Assembly (NCBI GenBank): GCA_004299545.1
Contig: SCRB01000793.1
Coordinates: forward strand, 1 to 7,020
Length of the DNA: 7,020 bases
Reading direction: 5' to 3'
DNA from: Rhizobiaceae bacterium
GTDB lineage: Bacteria > Pseudomonadota > Alphaproteobacteria > Rhizobiales > Rhizobiaceae
Both the position numbers and the translations under genes were made by a program. A model generated the notes under the pieces. That model worked only from the letters and a program-made list of their open reading frames with translations, was not told the origin of the DNA and did not search any database. Of this stretch, positions 1 to 6,145 are shown one piece after another; position 1 is the stretch's first letter; each line of letters starts with the position of its first letter.

Positions 1-620
1 CCAAAGCGTCGGGCGCGACGGATGTGGAGCATCTCGCCGCAAAGCTCCGGGTGTTCGAGGCCGAGAACGGCATCGAGGACGGAAAGACGCGCATCCTGTC
101 ATTGATGACCGAAAACGCAGCGGGCCTGTTCTCCGCCGCCACCTACCGCGAGCCACATCCTCGCCTTTCCGGGCTTACCTGGGGCGCGGAAGACCTTTCG
201 GCCGAGATCGGCTCGCGGGCCACGCGCGACGCAAACGGCCGCTATACCGATGTTTTTCGCCTCGCCCGCACATTGACGCTTGTGGCGGCGTCCGCGGCGC
301 AAGTCGCCGCCATCGATACCGTTTTCGTCGATTTTCGCGACGCGGACGGTTTTCGCGCCGAATGCCTCGAAGCCGAACGGGATGGGTTCACCGGCAAGAT
401 GGCAATTCACCCGGCGCAGGTTCCCATCATCAACGAGGCGTTCACGCCCTCGGGCGAAGCTGTCGCCCTCTGCCTTGAAATCGTCGACGCCTTCGAGCGT
501 GCCGGCGACCCGGGCGTGGTGGCGATCGACGGGCGGATGTATGACCGGCCGCACCTGAAGCGCGCGGAGCGCCTGCTGGCGCGTGCAAAGGCAGCGGAGG
601 CCGACAGGACGCAAGTCTGA
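1..620 (+). CDS. HpcH/HpaI aldolase / citrate lyase beta-like CoA-ester lyase, 3' part (N-terminus outside window)
   Basis: The frame is open from the first bases (lysine codon at 3-5) to TGA at 618-620, about 205 residues, so the N-terminal part of a protein usually near 270-300 residues lies outside. The GTG at 24 is internal, not a start, because the family-typical segment ASGATDVEHLA runs across it. Seen: the acidic residue of the TENA segment (codon 111-113) and the GAED motif (Asp codon 192-194), 27 residues apart as expected for the two Mg2+ ligands of CitE-like lyases; then AIDTVFVDF and GKMAIHP (393-413), hallmarks of the C-terminal half of the barrel. Family members cleave or form malyl-CoA, methylmalyl-CoA or citramalyl-CoA, or hydrolyse malyl-CoA; which reaction applies here cannot be told. 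No citrate lyase alpha or gamma gene is visible beside it, so true citrate lyase is unlikely. It converges on the AsmA-like gene 37 bases away, with no clear terminator between them. Confidence 0.5.
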   Translation, partial: KASGATDVEHLAAKLRVFEAENGIEDGKTRILSLMTENAAGLFSAATYREPHPRLSGLTWGAEDLSAEIGSRATRDANGRYTDVFRLARTLTLVAASAAQVAAIDTVFVDFRDADGFRAECLEAERDGFTGKMAIHPAQVPIINEAFTPSGEAVALCLEIVDAFERAGDPGVVAIDGRMYDRPHLKRAERLLARAKAAEADRTQV

Positions 621-657
621 CTCTTCCGCGAATGGCGCTACCGGGGAAAGCTCAACT

Positions 658-3600
658 TCACTGATATTCGAAGATCGAGCGGAAAATGCCCGGCGCGATC
701 AGCGACACCGGATTGACCCGAAGCGTCGGCTTTTTCGCGTCTCCGGAAAGCTTGTAGGTGATGCCGATCAGGCCGCGGTCACGGCCATTGCCGAGAAGCA
801 GGCCGACGATCGGTATGTCGGCAAACAGGCGGTTCAGCCCATAGGCGGGCATGAACGTGCCCGTCATGTCCATATTGCCCTGCTTGTCATACATCGTGCC
901 CTGAAAGGTGGTGCCGATCACCGGCCCCCGGATCACGCCCTGATCGAGCTTGAGATAACCGTCGCCTTTCTCGATATGGGCGGCGGCGCGTTCGAACGGC
1001 ACGACGGAGACGTCGATCTTGCGGTTCAGCGCCTGGTCGAGCGACCGCCTCTCGCCGGTGGGCGCCGGCGCTGGCGTCGAAACGAGGGAGCGCAGGCGCG
1101 GTTCGTTGACGACCGTGAAATCCTTGACGACGGCTTCGCCGTGGAGCGGACCATCGCCCGTCCCCGCAAGCGACATGCGGATCGTGCCGCCGCGCATATG
1201 GTCGTAAATATCGAGGAAACGCAGCAGCGCGCCCGCATCGGCGGCGTCGAGTTCCACCGATTTCGACTGCTGGGGCGACGACGTCTCGATCGACACCTTG
1301 GCGCCCGAGTTCGACAAGGCCGTGACGGACAGATCGCCGAGGCCGCTGCCGGGGCTGCGATAGGAAAGGTTCAGCTTTTTGAGGACTTCATCATTGAAGC
1401 CCGTGACCTGATCGACAGCAGCGGTGATGCTGATAGGCGACCCGCCGGAAACCTCCTCGGCGGCCCGTACGCTTGAGCGGGAGGAGAGTTTCTTGATCAG
1501 CGGCCGTGCATCGAACGCATCGCCTTTCACCGAAACGGAATAACCGTTTCCTGCGCGTTTCACATCGACGGCGACATCGTCCTGTGAATTCAGGCTGAGC
1601 GAAGGGAAATGCGCCTCCGACAGCGAATCGCCCGACAGCCTGATCGTTCCCGACGCGCCGAAACTCTTGCTGGCGAGCTTGAACGAAGAGAGCGTCGTCA
1701 TGCGCCCGTTTCTTTCCAGCAGGAACGAGACCGTTGCGGGAATGCCCGCGCCTTTGCTCCAGCCGACCCAGGGAAGGGTCAGCTTTGCCTTGCCGAGATC
1801 GGCTTTCACCGTTTCGGGATGACCGGGAGAGGCATCGATGTCGACCGAAACCGGCCCTGAAAGAATCGTATCGAGGCCCGGCAACAGCTTCGCCCTGTCA
1901 CGGTCATTGAGGACGAGCGTTATTTTGCGCTCGGCTTTCTGCGCCGCGTCCTCGCCGAACGGTTCCAGAAGCGAGACCGATGCAGGGATACCGTTCAGCC
2001 TGGCTTGCGCATCGATATCGGCGTGGCCCGGTTCGATCACGATCGTGCCGTTCGCATCGCTCACCGTCTGCCCGTCGATCGGCTTGGCGACGGAAAGCCC
2101 GGTGTAGTCGAGCGATACTTTCCAGTCGAGAGTCTCCGGCGGCACGCCGCGGGAAAGCGGCACCTGGGCGGTGACGTGGCCAGAGACTTTGCCGCTGAAA
2201 TCGTCCGGCGCGAAATCGATCTTGCTCATGGCGTCGATCGGATCGTAGGAAGCGAGTTCCGTGATCGCCGCGGCATCGCCGGCCACGTCGAGTTCCAGCG
2301 AACCGATCAGCGGCGGAACGTTGACATGGCGCAACTGGAGCGTGCCGTTGCTCGCATCGACCGTCTTGCCGCTGGGCAGGTAAACGGTGCCGTGCGAGAG
2401 GGAAATGTCGACATCCGTACCCCTGAAATCGATGATGCCGTCGCCGTCGCGTATGGGCGGTATCTTGCCGGCAACGTCGAAACGCGTCCGGCTGACCTGG
2501 AAATGGCCGAAGATTTCGTCATCGTTGAGCGGGATTCCGTTGCCCAGCCTGCCGGTAGCGACGCGGAACTGGAGCGTGCTGTTCGTCACGTCGCCGCCGA
2601 AGACATTGTCGAGAACCCAGTTGCGTGCCGGCGCCGCCGCGAACCATGGCCATAATTGCTTGACCTGCTGGAGCGGCATTTTGGGCACCGAAAGGGCGAG
2701 GAACATTCCGGGCGCCTTTCCGGGTGCGAAGACGACGGCGCCCGTTCCGCCCATTTCACCTCCCAGCGTGCGCACGTCGATTTGGGCAAGCGTCAGTTCC
2801 CGCGAGGCGGAATGGTATTCGCCGCTGACGCGCGCCATGAAGGCCACGGCCGGCTCGGGAGAATCCGCGGGCGCGGCGATCGAATCGCTGCTGACAAGCG
2901 AATAGCGATAGGAAGGGCCGTTGCCGCCCGCCTTCACCGACGATACGGGCTCCACCTCGCCTTGAAAATTCAGCCGCGTGCGGCCCGCCGTCAAGAGCAA
3001 TCTGGAAACTGTTATTTTCGGCACGTGCTCGGCCAGCAGAAGCGAGACATCACCGCTCAGCGATGCCGCTCCATCTTCGCCGAAATCGACCAGCGCGTCG
3101 TTGAAGCCCACATCCGCCGAAAGGCGTGCCGGCCCGCTCTTGTCGTGTTCATGCCCCGCGAGCGTGATGACGAAATCGTTGACGGGCCCGACTCGCGCGC
3201 TGTCGCCCGGGGGCGGCCGTGCCGCTTCTTCCGGGTGAAGGCGCTTGGCCGAAACCTTGAGGCTGAGGCTGGAAATCCCGCCAGCGCGATTTCTCGCAGC
3301 CGAACCCGCAAGGGTCATGGCCATGCCGGCGGCGTCCAGATTTCCGGAAAGCTGGAGCCCGCCCGTCAGGGAACGGGAGAGCGTGAGATCGTCGATGTGG
3401 AGCTTCGCCGCAGGCGCTCCGTCCGGCAAGGTAATATCGACGTCGCTCAAGCTGATCGTTCGCGTCCGGCCCGCATCGAGGGCCGCGAACGCCTTGTGAA
3501 ACGCATCGAAAGCGGCGGCAAGAATGCGGTCGCTGTCCAACAGGCCGTTCTTGTCCTTCAGCGCGTCCGCCCAATCCCCGCCCCCGCCCTGCATTGCACC

Positions 3601-4101
3601 GACCGTGACCCTGGCATCGGCAAGCGTTGCGCTTCCAAGCCTCAGCCGGCCCGAAAGAAGCGGGAGAAAGCGGATGCCGAAGCGGACAAGGCCGGCATGG
3701 ATCTTCTCGTCGCGATCCCTTGCCTTCAGTGTCACGTCCCGCGCTTCCAGCGCAATGAAGCGCGAACTGTCGAGCGACAGGCGCGTGGAGCCGATATGGG
3801 CGTCGACATCGAAACCGGTGAGGGCCGACAGCTGGCTTTCCGCTGCCTGCCGCAACTGTTCGCTGCCGAAGCGGGACGCCCCCATCACATAGATCCCCGC
3901 CACGGCAATGCAGGCGAGCGCGGCCAGCACGCCGAAGCAGAGCACCGCGCCTCGGAACGTGCGTCCGATCAAATGGCGGCGGCGGGGTGGAAGGCCGGGA
4001 TGGCGGGCGGAAGGAAAAGATCCCAGCCCGGATATCTCGCGTGGCCGAAACCGGATCCTTTCATGTTTGGGCAATTTTCCCACGCGCTCTTCCGTCAGCA
4101 T
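658..4101 (-). CDS. AsmA/YhdP-family (DUF3971, AsmA-like C-terminal) inner-membrane-anchored envelope protein
   Basis: From the ATG at 4099-4101 this encodes 1147 residues ending at TGA (658-660). Seen: a basic, proline-rich cytoplasmic head (1-50) with RIRFRPREI; one transmembrane helix (about 51-73); then a very long periplasmic part of repetitive short beta-strand character. A DUF3971-like middle carries WPWF at 484-487 followed by NWVLDNVFGG; the AsmA-like C-terminus has YGLNRLF (1087-1093) and GITYKLSG (1113-1120), then NPVSLIAPG near the end. Known of the family: AsmA, TamB, YdbH and YhdP form long hydrophobic-groove bridges between the membranes, and YhdP-type proteins are implicated in phospholipid transport to the outer membrane. 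Inferred: the same general role here. Start choice is uncertain. ATG at 4122 and a TTG at 4212 are in frame, and none has a well-spaced Shine-Dalgarno; GGGAAAGG abuts the 4101 ATG. I prefer 4101 because the recognisable head begins just after it and the TTG overlaps the likely promoter. The gene is divergent from bcp. Confidence 0.5.
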   Translation of the reverse strand: MLTEERVGKLPKHERIRFRPREISGLGSFPSARHPGLPPRRRHLIGRTFRGAVLCFGVLAALACIAVAGIYVMGASRFGSEQLRQAAESQLSALTGFDVDAHIGSTRLSLDSSRFIALEARDVTLKARDRDEKIHAGLVRFGIRFLPLLSGRLRLGSATLADARVTVGAMQGGGGDWADALKDKNGLLDSDRILAAAFDAFHKAFAALDAGRTRTISLSDVDITLPDGAPAAKLHIDDLTLSRSLTGGLQLSGNLDAAGMAMTLAGSAARNRAGGISSLSLKVSAKRLHPEEAARPPPGDSARVGPVNDFVITLAGHEHDKSGPARLSADVGFNDALVDFGEDGAASLSGDVSLLLAEHVPKITVSRLLLTAGRTRLNFQGEVEPVSSVKAGGNGPSYRYSLVSSDSIAAPADSPEPAVAFMARVSGEYHSASRELTLAQIDVRTLGGEMGGTGAVVFAPGKAPGMFLALSVPKMPLQQVKQLWPWFAAAPARNWVLDNVFGGDVTNSTLQFRVATGRLGNGIPLNDDEIFGHFQVSRTRFDVAGKIPPIRDGDGIIDFRGTDVDISLSHGTVYLPSGKTVDASNGTLQLRHVNVPPLIGSLELDVAGDAAAITELASYDPIDAMSKIDFAPDDFSGKVSGHVTAQVPLSRGVPPETLDWKVSLDYTGLSVAKPIDGQTVSDANGTIVIEPGHADIDAQARLNGIPASVSLLEPFGEDAAQKAERKITLVLNDRDRAKLLPGLDTILSGPVSVDIDASPGHPETVKADLGKAKLTLPWVGWSKGAGIPATVSFLLERNGRMTTLSSFKLASKSFGASGTIRLSGDSLSEAHFPSLSLNSQDDVAVDVKRAGNGYSVSVKGDAFDARPLIKKLSSRSSVRAAEEVSGGSPISITAAVDQVTGFNDEVLKKLNLSYRSPGSGLGDLSVTALSNSGAKVSIETSSPQQSKSVELDAADAGALLRFLDIYDHMRGGTIRMSLAGTGDGPLHGEAVVKDFTVVNEPRLRSLVSTPAPAPTGERRSLDQALNRKIDVSVVPFERAAAHIEKGDGYLKLDQGVIRGPVIGTTFQGTMYDKQGNMDMTGTFMPAYGLNRLFADIPIVGLLLGNGRDRGLIGITYKLSGDAKKPTLRVNPVSLIAPGIFRSIFEYQ

Positions 4102-4197
4102 CCTTTCCCGGGACCGCTCCATTCCGCACGGAGCCGCGCAAGGTCCCTTACCTGCTCTTTGCCCCTGATCGCCTGGCGGCGTGAAACGATCCGCGAC

Positions 4198-4225
4198 TTG
4201 GACGAATCCCAAGGAATACTATATG
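4198..4225 (+). promoter_or_regulatory. Candidate sigma-70-type promoter for bcp
   Basis: TTGGAC (4198-4203) and TATATG (4220-4225) are separated by 16 bases and lie about 40 bases before the bcp ATG. This is the best match to a housekeeping promoter in the divergent gap. It is assigned by eye only. The -10 hexamer read on the other strand is CATATA, so the same AT-rich patch may also serve the divergent gene. Confidence 0.5.
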
Positions 4226-4249
4226 CAGCGCTTCCGTTCGTAATCGCAA
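4220..4249 (-). promoter_or_regulatory. Weak candidate promoter for the AsmA-like gene, overlapping that of bcp
   Basis: On the minus strand TTGCGA (4244-4249) is followed after 18 bases by CATATA (4220-4225); TATAGT at 4218-4223 is an alternative -10 with a 20-base spacer. A transcript starting downstream of this would begin near 4210, leaving a leader of roughly 90-110 bases before the ATG at 4122 or 4101. The match is poor. The placement mainly argues against translation starting at the TTG at 4212. Confidence 0.5.
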
Positions 4250-4250
4250 G

Positions 4251-4257
4251 AAAAGGG
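4251..4257 (+). promoter_or_regulatory. Ribosome binding site of bcp
   Basis: AAAAGGG lies 7 bases before the ATG at 4265, a purine-rich Shine-Dalgarno match at normal spacing. It supports that start. Confidence 0.5.
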
Positions 4258-4264
4258 CATCGTT

Positions 4265-4732
4265 ATGGCTGAACTCGACGCGGGACAAAATGCACCGGAC
4301 TTCGATCTCCCGGCCGACGGCGGCCGCTCGCTGAAGCTTTCCTCCCTCAGGGGAAAGCCGGTTGTGCTTTATTTCTATCCCAAGGACGACACCAGCGGCT
4401 GCACCGCCGAATCGATCGCCTTTTCCGCCCTCAAGCCGCAGTTCGAGAAACTCGGCACAACCGTCATCGGCATGTCGCCCGACGGCCAGAAAAGCCATGA
4501 CAAATTCAAGGCCAAGCACAATCTGGCCGTCGATCTGGTCGCCGACGAAGAGAAGAAGACGCTTGAAGCCTACGGGGTCTGGAAGGAAAAGAGCATGTAT
4601 GGGCGCAAATATATGGGTGTCGAGCGCTCGACCTTCCTGATCGACCGGAACGGCAGGATCGCGAAGGTCTGGCGCAAGGTCAAGGTTCCCGGCCACGCGG
4701 AAGAAGTGTTCGAAGCCGCCAAGGCGCTGTAA
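4265..4732 (+). CDS. bcp: Peroxiredoxin Bcp/PrxQ, one-cysteine type (thioredoxin-dependent thiol peroxidase)
   Basis: 155 residues, the usual length, from ATG with a good ribosome binding site to TAA. The protein reduces H2O2 and organic hydroperoxides in the cytoplasm using a peroxidatic cysteine that is then re-reduced by thioredoxin or another thiol. Seen: the thioredoxin-fold start GQNAPDFDLP (7-16); LYFYPKDDTSGCT (35-47) with the PxxxTxxC active site, Pro39, Thr43 and peroxidatic Cys46; and the conserved arginine of ERSTFLID (Arg121). Cys46 is the only cysteine in the protein. The resolving cysteine found five residues later in E. coli Bcp is Ile51 here, so this should work as a one-Cys enzyme that needs an outside thiol. 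That variant is common in alphaproteobacterial Bcp. No signal peptide. The gene is divergent from the AsmA-like gene and is probably transcribed alone, since 112 bases containing hairpins separate it from the M23 gene. Confidence 0.5.
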   Translation: MAELDAGQNAPDFDLPADGGRSLKLSSLRGKPVVLYFYPKDDTSGCTAESIAFSALKPQFEKLGTTVIGMSPDGQKSHDKFKAKHNLAVDLVADEEKKTLEAYGVWKEKSMYGRKYMGVERSTFLIDRNGRIAKVWRKVKVPGHAEEVFEAAKAL

Positions 4733-4755
4733 ACGCCTCCCCTCCCGATGAACGG

Positions 4756-4786
4756 CCTTATCGCTCGATCGGACGCAGGGATAAGG
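4756..4786 (+). terminator. Possible weak terminator stem-loop after bcp
   Basis: CCTTATC (4756-4762) pairs with GATAAGG (4780-4786) around a 17-base loop; two G-T pairs can extend the outer end. TTTATT follows directly (4787-4792). It lies 23 bases after the bcp stop codon. The stem is short and AT-containing and the T-run is interrupted, so termination is plausible but unproven. Its right arm is shared with the next inverted repeat. Confidence 0.5.
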
Positions 4787-4805
4787 TTTATTAACCTTAA
4801 CAAGG
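4782..4805. repeat. Inverted repeat TAAGGTT-TATT-AACCTTA with a further overlapping CCTT/AAGG arm
   Basis: TAAGGTT (4782-4788) and AACCTTA (4793-4799) form a perfect 7-bp palindrome around TATT. CCTT (4795-4798) can also pair with AAGG (4802-4805) over a 3-base loop. The AT-rich dyad about 50 bases before the start of the M23 gene is where an operator would be expected. It includes TTAACC and TTAAC, which resemble alphaproteobacterial CtrA half-sites, but their spacing does not fit the usual full site. Confidence 0.5.
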
Positions 4806-4813
4806 TGTAATCG

Positions 4814-4838
4814 CCCCAGCTGATTTAGCCGGGGTGGG
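4814..4838 (+). promoter_or_regulatory. Leader hairpin overlapping the ribosome binding site of the M23 peptidase gene
   Basis: CCCC (4814-4817) pairs with GGGG (4831-4834), and GC (4819-4820) with GC (4828-4829), with one A/C mismatch and a TGATTTA loop that holds an in-frame TGA (4821-4823). The GGGGTGGG at 4831-4838 is the only Shine-Dalgarno-like purine run before the TTG start, 6 bases away. Folding would therefore compete with ribosome binding. The sequence is visible; regulation is inference. Confidence 0.5.
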
Positions 4839-4844
4839 TTTATC

Positions 4845-6095
4845 TTGTCACACGCGCGCCAATCCGCAGTCTTCGGGAAACGCCGGGAACCGCACACGAT
4901 CATTATCGCGCGCGGCAACGAGATCCGGCATTTCACGTTGAGGCCGTGGGTCGTTGCGGTCGCCGGTTCGGCCGTGGCGGCGATCGCCATCGGCTACCTT
5001 CTGGCCACGTCCTACCTGGTGCTTCGCGACGGCCTGATCGGCGCCACCGTTACGCGGCAGGCCCGGATGCGCCAGACCTATGAGGACAGGATCGCAGCGC
5101 TTCGCACCGAGGTCGACCGCATCACCAGCCGGCAATTGCTGGACCAGAAAGCCGTCGAAACGAAAGTCAGCGAATTGCTGGCCCGGCAAAAATTGCTCAC
5201 CGAACGCCACAGCCGCCTGAATATGGTGTTGCGGCGCGCAGGAAAGCTGGAAGGTGACACATCCGCTTCGAAAACCACGCCCGGTGGTGCCAAGAGCGAG
5301 GAACATGCCGGCGTGCAGCCCGGCGCGGCGCCATCGGTAAAGAAGCAGGCTCTTCTTTGGAACACCAGGAAAACAGTTAAAGACACGAATACGACAGAAC
5401 AGGCCGATCATCTGTTCGCCGCAATCAACAGTTCCCTCGGATCCATCGAGCACGACCAGATCGCGCGGATACAGAAGCTTTCGAGCCGTGCCTGGGAGAC
5501 CGGCGACGAAATCAAGCAGGCTCTTCAGCAAGCCGGCCTGAAAGTCGCCGACGACTACGGCAAGCAGGACGAAGGCGGTCCCCTCATCCCGGTCGACAAG
5601 GCCGCCATGTTCGACAGCGAAGTGAACGATCTCGGCCAGGCGCTCGATCGCCTGGACGCGATCAAGCTGGCGGTACGCAAATATCCTCTTGCCGATCCCG
5701 AACCAGGCGCAGTCGTGACGTCCGGGTTCGGCGTCAGGACCGACCCGATGCTCGGCATCCCGGCACTGCATCCGGGCATCGATTTTCGTTCGCCCGTCGG
5801 CAAGAAGGTCCCGGCGACAGCCGCAGGCGTGGTGACACATGCCGGCTGGGACGGCGGCTACGGCAAGATGGTCGAGATCGACCATGGCAATGGCTACGCC
5901 ACGCGCTACGGCCATTTGAGCGAGGTGGACGTCAAGGTCGGAGAAAAGGTCAAGCTCGGCCAGATCATCGGCAAATCGGGCAGTACCGGCCGTTCGACCG
6001 GCCCCCACCTGCATTATGAAATCCGGCATGACGGCCGGCCCATCAATCCGGTCGCCTTTCTCAAGGCGGGAATGAAGATCAGAAAGCTTATGTAG
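4845..6095 (+). CDS. Membrane-anchored M23 family metallopeptidase with coiled coil (putative peptidoglycan endopeptidase)
   Basis: 416 residues ending at TAG (6093-6095). The start is taken as TTG at 4845: an in-frame TGA at 4821 blocks extension, no ATG or GTG lies between, and conserved-looking sequence (GKRREPHTIIIARG, 11-24) follows immediately. Seen: a short basic cytoplasmic head, one transmembrane helix (about 35-60), a periplasmic coiled-coil-like helix (about 69-133), a Gly/Ala/Ser/Pro linker (about 134-165), a second helical region, and a C-terminal LytM/M23 domain (about 290-410). The domain is complete: His309 and Asp313 (HPGID) with His390 as zinc ligands, His357 (GHLS) and His388 (HLH) as catalytic residues, by comparison with LytM. 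Such enzymes cut peptidoglycan cross-bridges in growth or division. Because the motifs are intact it should be an active enzyme, unlike EnvC- or NlpD-type activators. RgsM of rhizobial polar growth is a similar type, but orthology is not established. It converges with prfB. Confidence 0.5.
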   Translation: MSHARQSAVFGKRREPHTIIIARGNEIRHFTLRPWVVAVAGSAVAAIAIGYLLATSYLVLRDGLIGATVTRQARMRQTYEDRIAALRTEVDRITSRQLLDQKAVETKVSELLARQKLLTERHSRLNMVLRRAGKLEGDTSASKTTPGGAKSEEHAGVQPGAAPSVKKQALLWNTRKTVKDTNTTEQADHLFAAINSSLGSIEHDQIARIQKLSSRAWETGDEIKQALQQAGLKVADDYGKQDEGGPLIPVDKAAMFDSEVNDLGQALDRLDAIKLAVRKYPLADPEPGAVVTSGFGVRTDPMLGIPALHPGIDFRSPVGKKVPATAAGVVTHAGWDGGYGKMVEIDHGNGYATRYGHLSEVDVKVGEKVKLGQIIGKSGSTGRSTGPHLHYEIRHDGRPINPVAFLKAGMKIRKLM

Positions 6096-6104
6096 AGCGC
6101 ATCG

Positions 6105-6117
6105 CGGGAGTTTCCCG
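6105..6117. terminator. Small inverted repeat between convergent M23 and prfB genes
   Basis: CGGGA (6105-6109) and TCCCG (6113-6117) form a 5-bp stem with a GTT loop in the 50-base gap between the two stop codons. There is no T-tract on either side, so at best it is a weak bidirectional transcription end. Nothing else is visible in this gap. Confidence 0.5.
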
Positions 6118-6145
6118 ACGGCGACTCATTCCGCCTGACCAGCGG

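Noticed and set aside
621..657. Possible terminator between the convergent lyase and AsmA-like genes
   Set aside because: No stem of useful length and no T-run on either strand in the 37 bases.
583..1476. Plus-strand open frame of about 297 codons across the 3' end of the AsmA-like gene
   Set aside because: It overlaps the lyase stop and then runs antisense to the conserved AsmA-like C-terminus; no family motif or ribosome binding site supports it.
4102..4212. N-terminal extension of the AsmA-like protein from the TTG at 4212
   Set aside because: The added residues are rich in Gly, Pro, Gln and Cys with no family look, there is no ribosome binding site, and the TTG adjoins the probable promoter.
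2656..4272. Long open frame of about 538 codons on the plus strand, antisense to the AsmA-like gene
   Set aside because: The translation is Arg-rich and low in recognisable motifs, and it lies wholly across a clear family protein on the other strand. Long antisense open frames are expected in GC-rich genes with G/C third positions.
4148..4990. Minus-strand open frame of about 280 codons opposite bcp
   Set aside because: It is a shadow of bcp, which has an intact active site, a normal length and a good ribosome binding site; the shadow also crosses the intergenic hairpins.
4848..6029. Minus-strand open frame of about 393 codons opposite the M23 gene
   Set aside because: It mirrors the M23 coding sequence almost exactly. 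The M23 frame has the full set of zinc and catalytic residues, while the antisense product resembles nothing.
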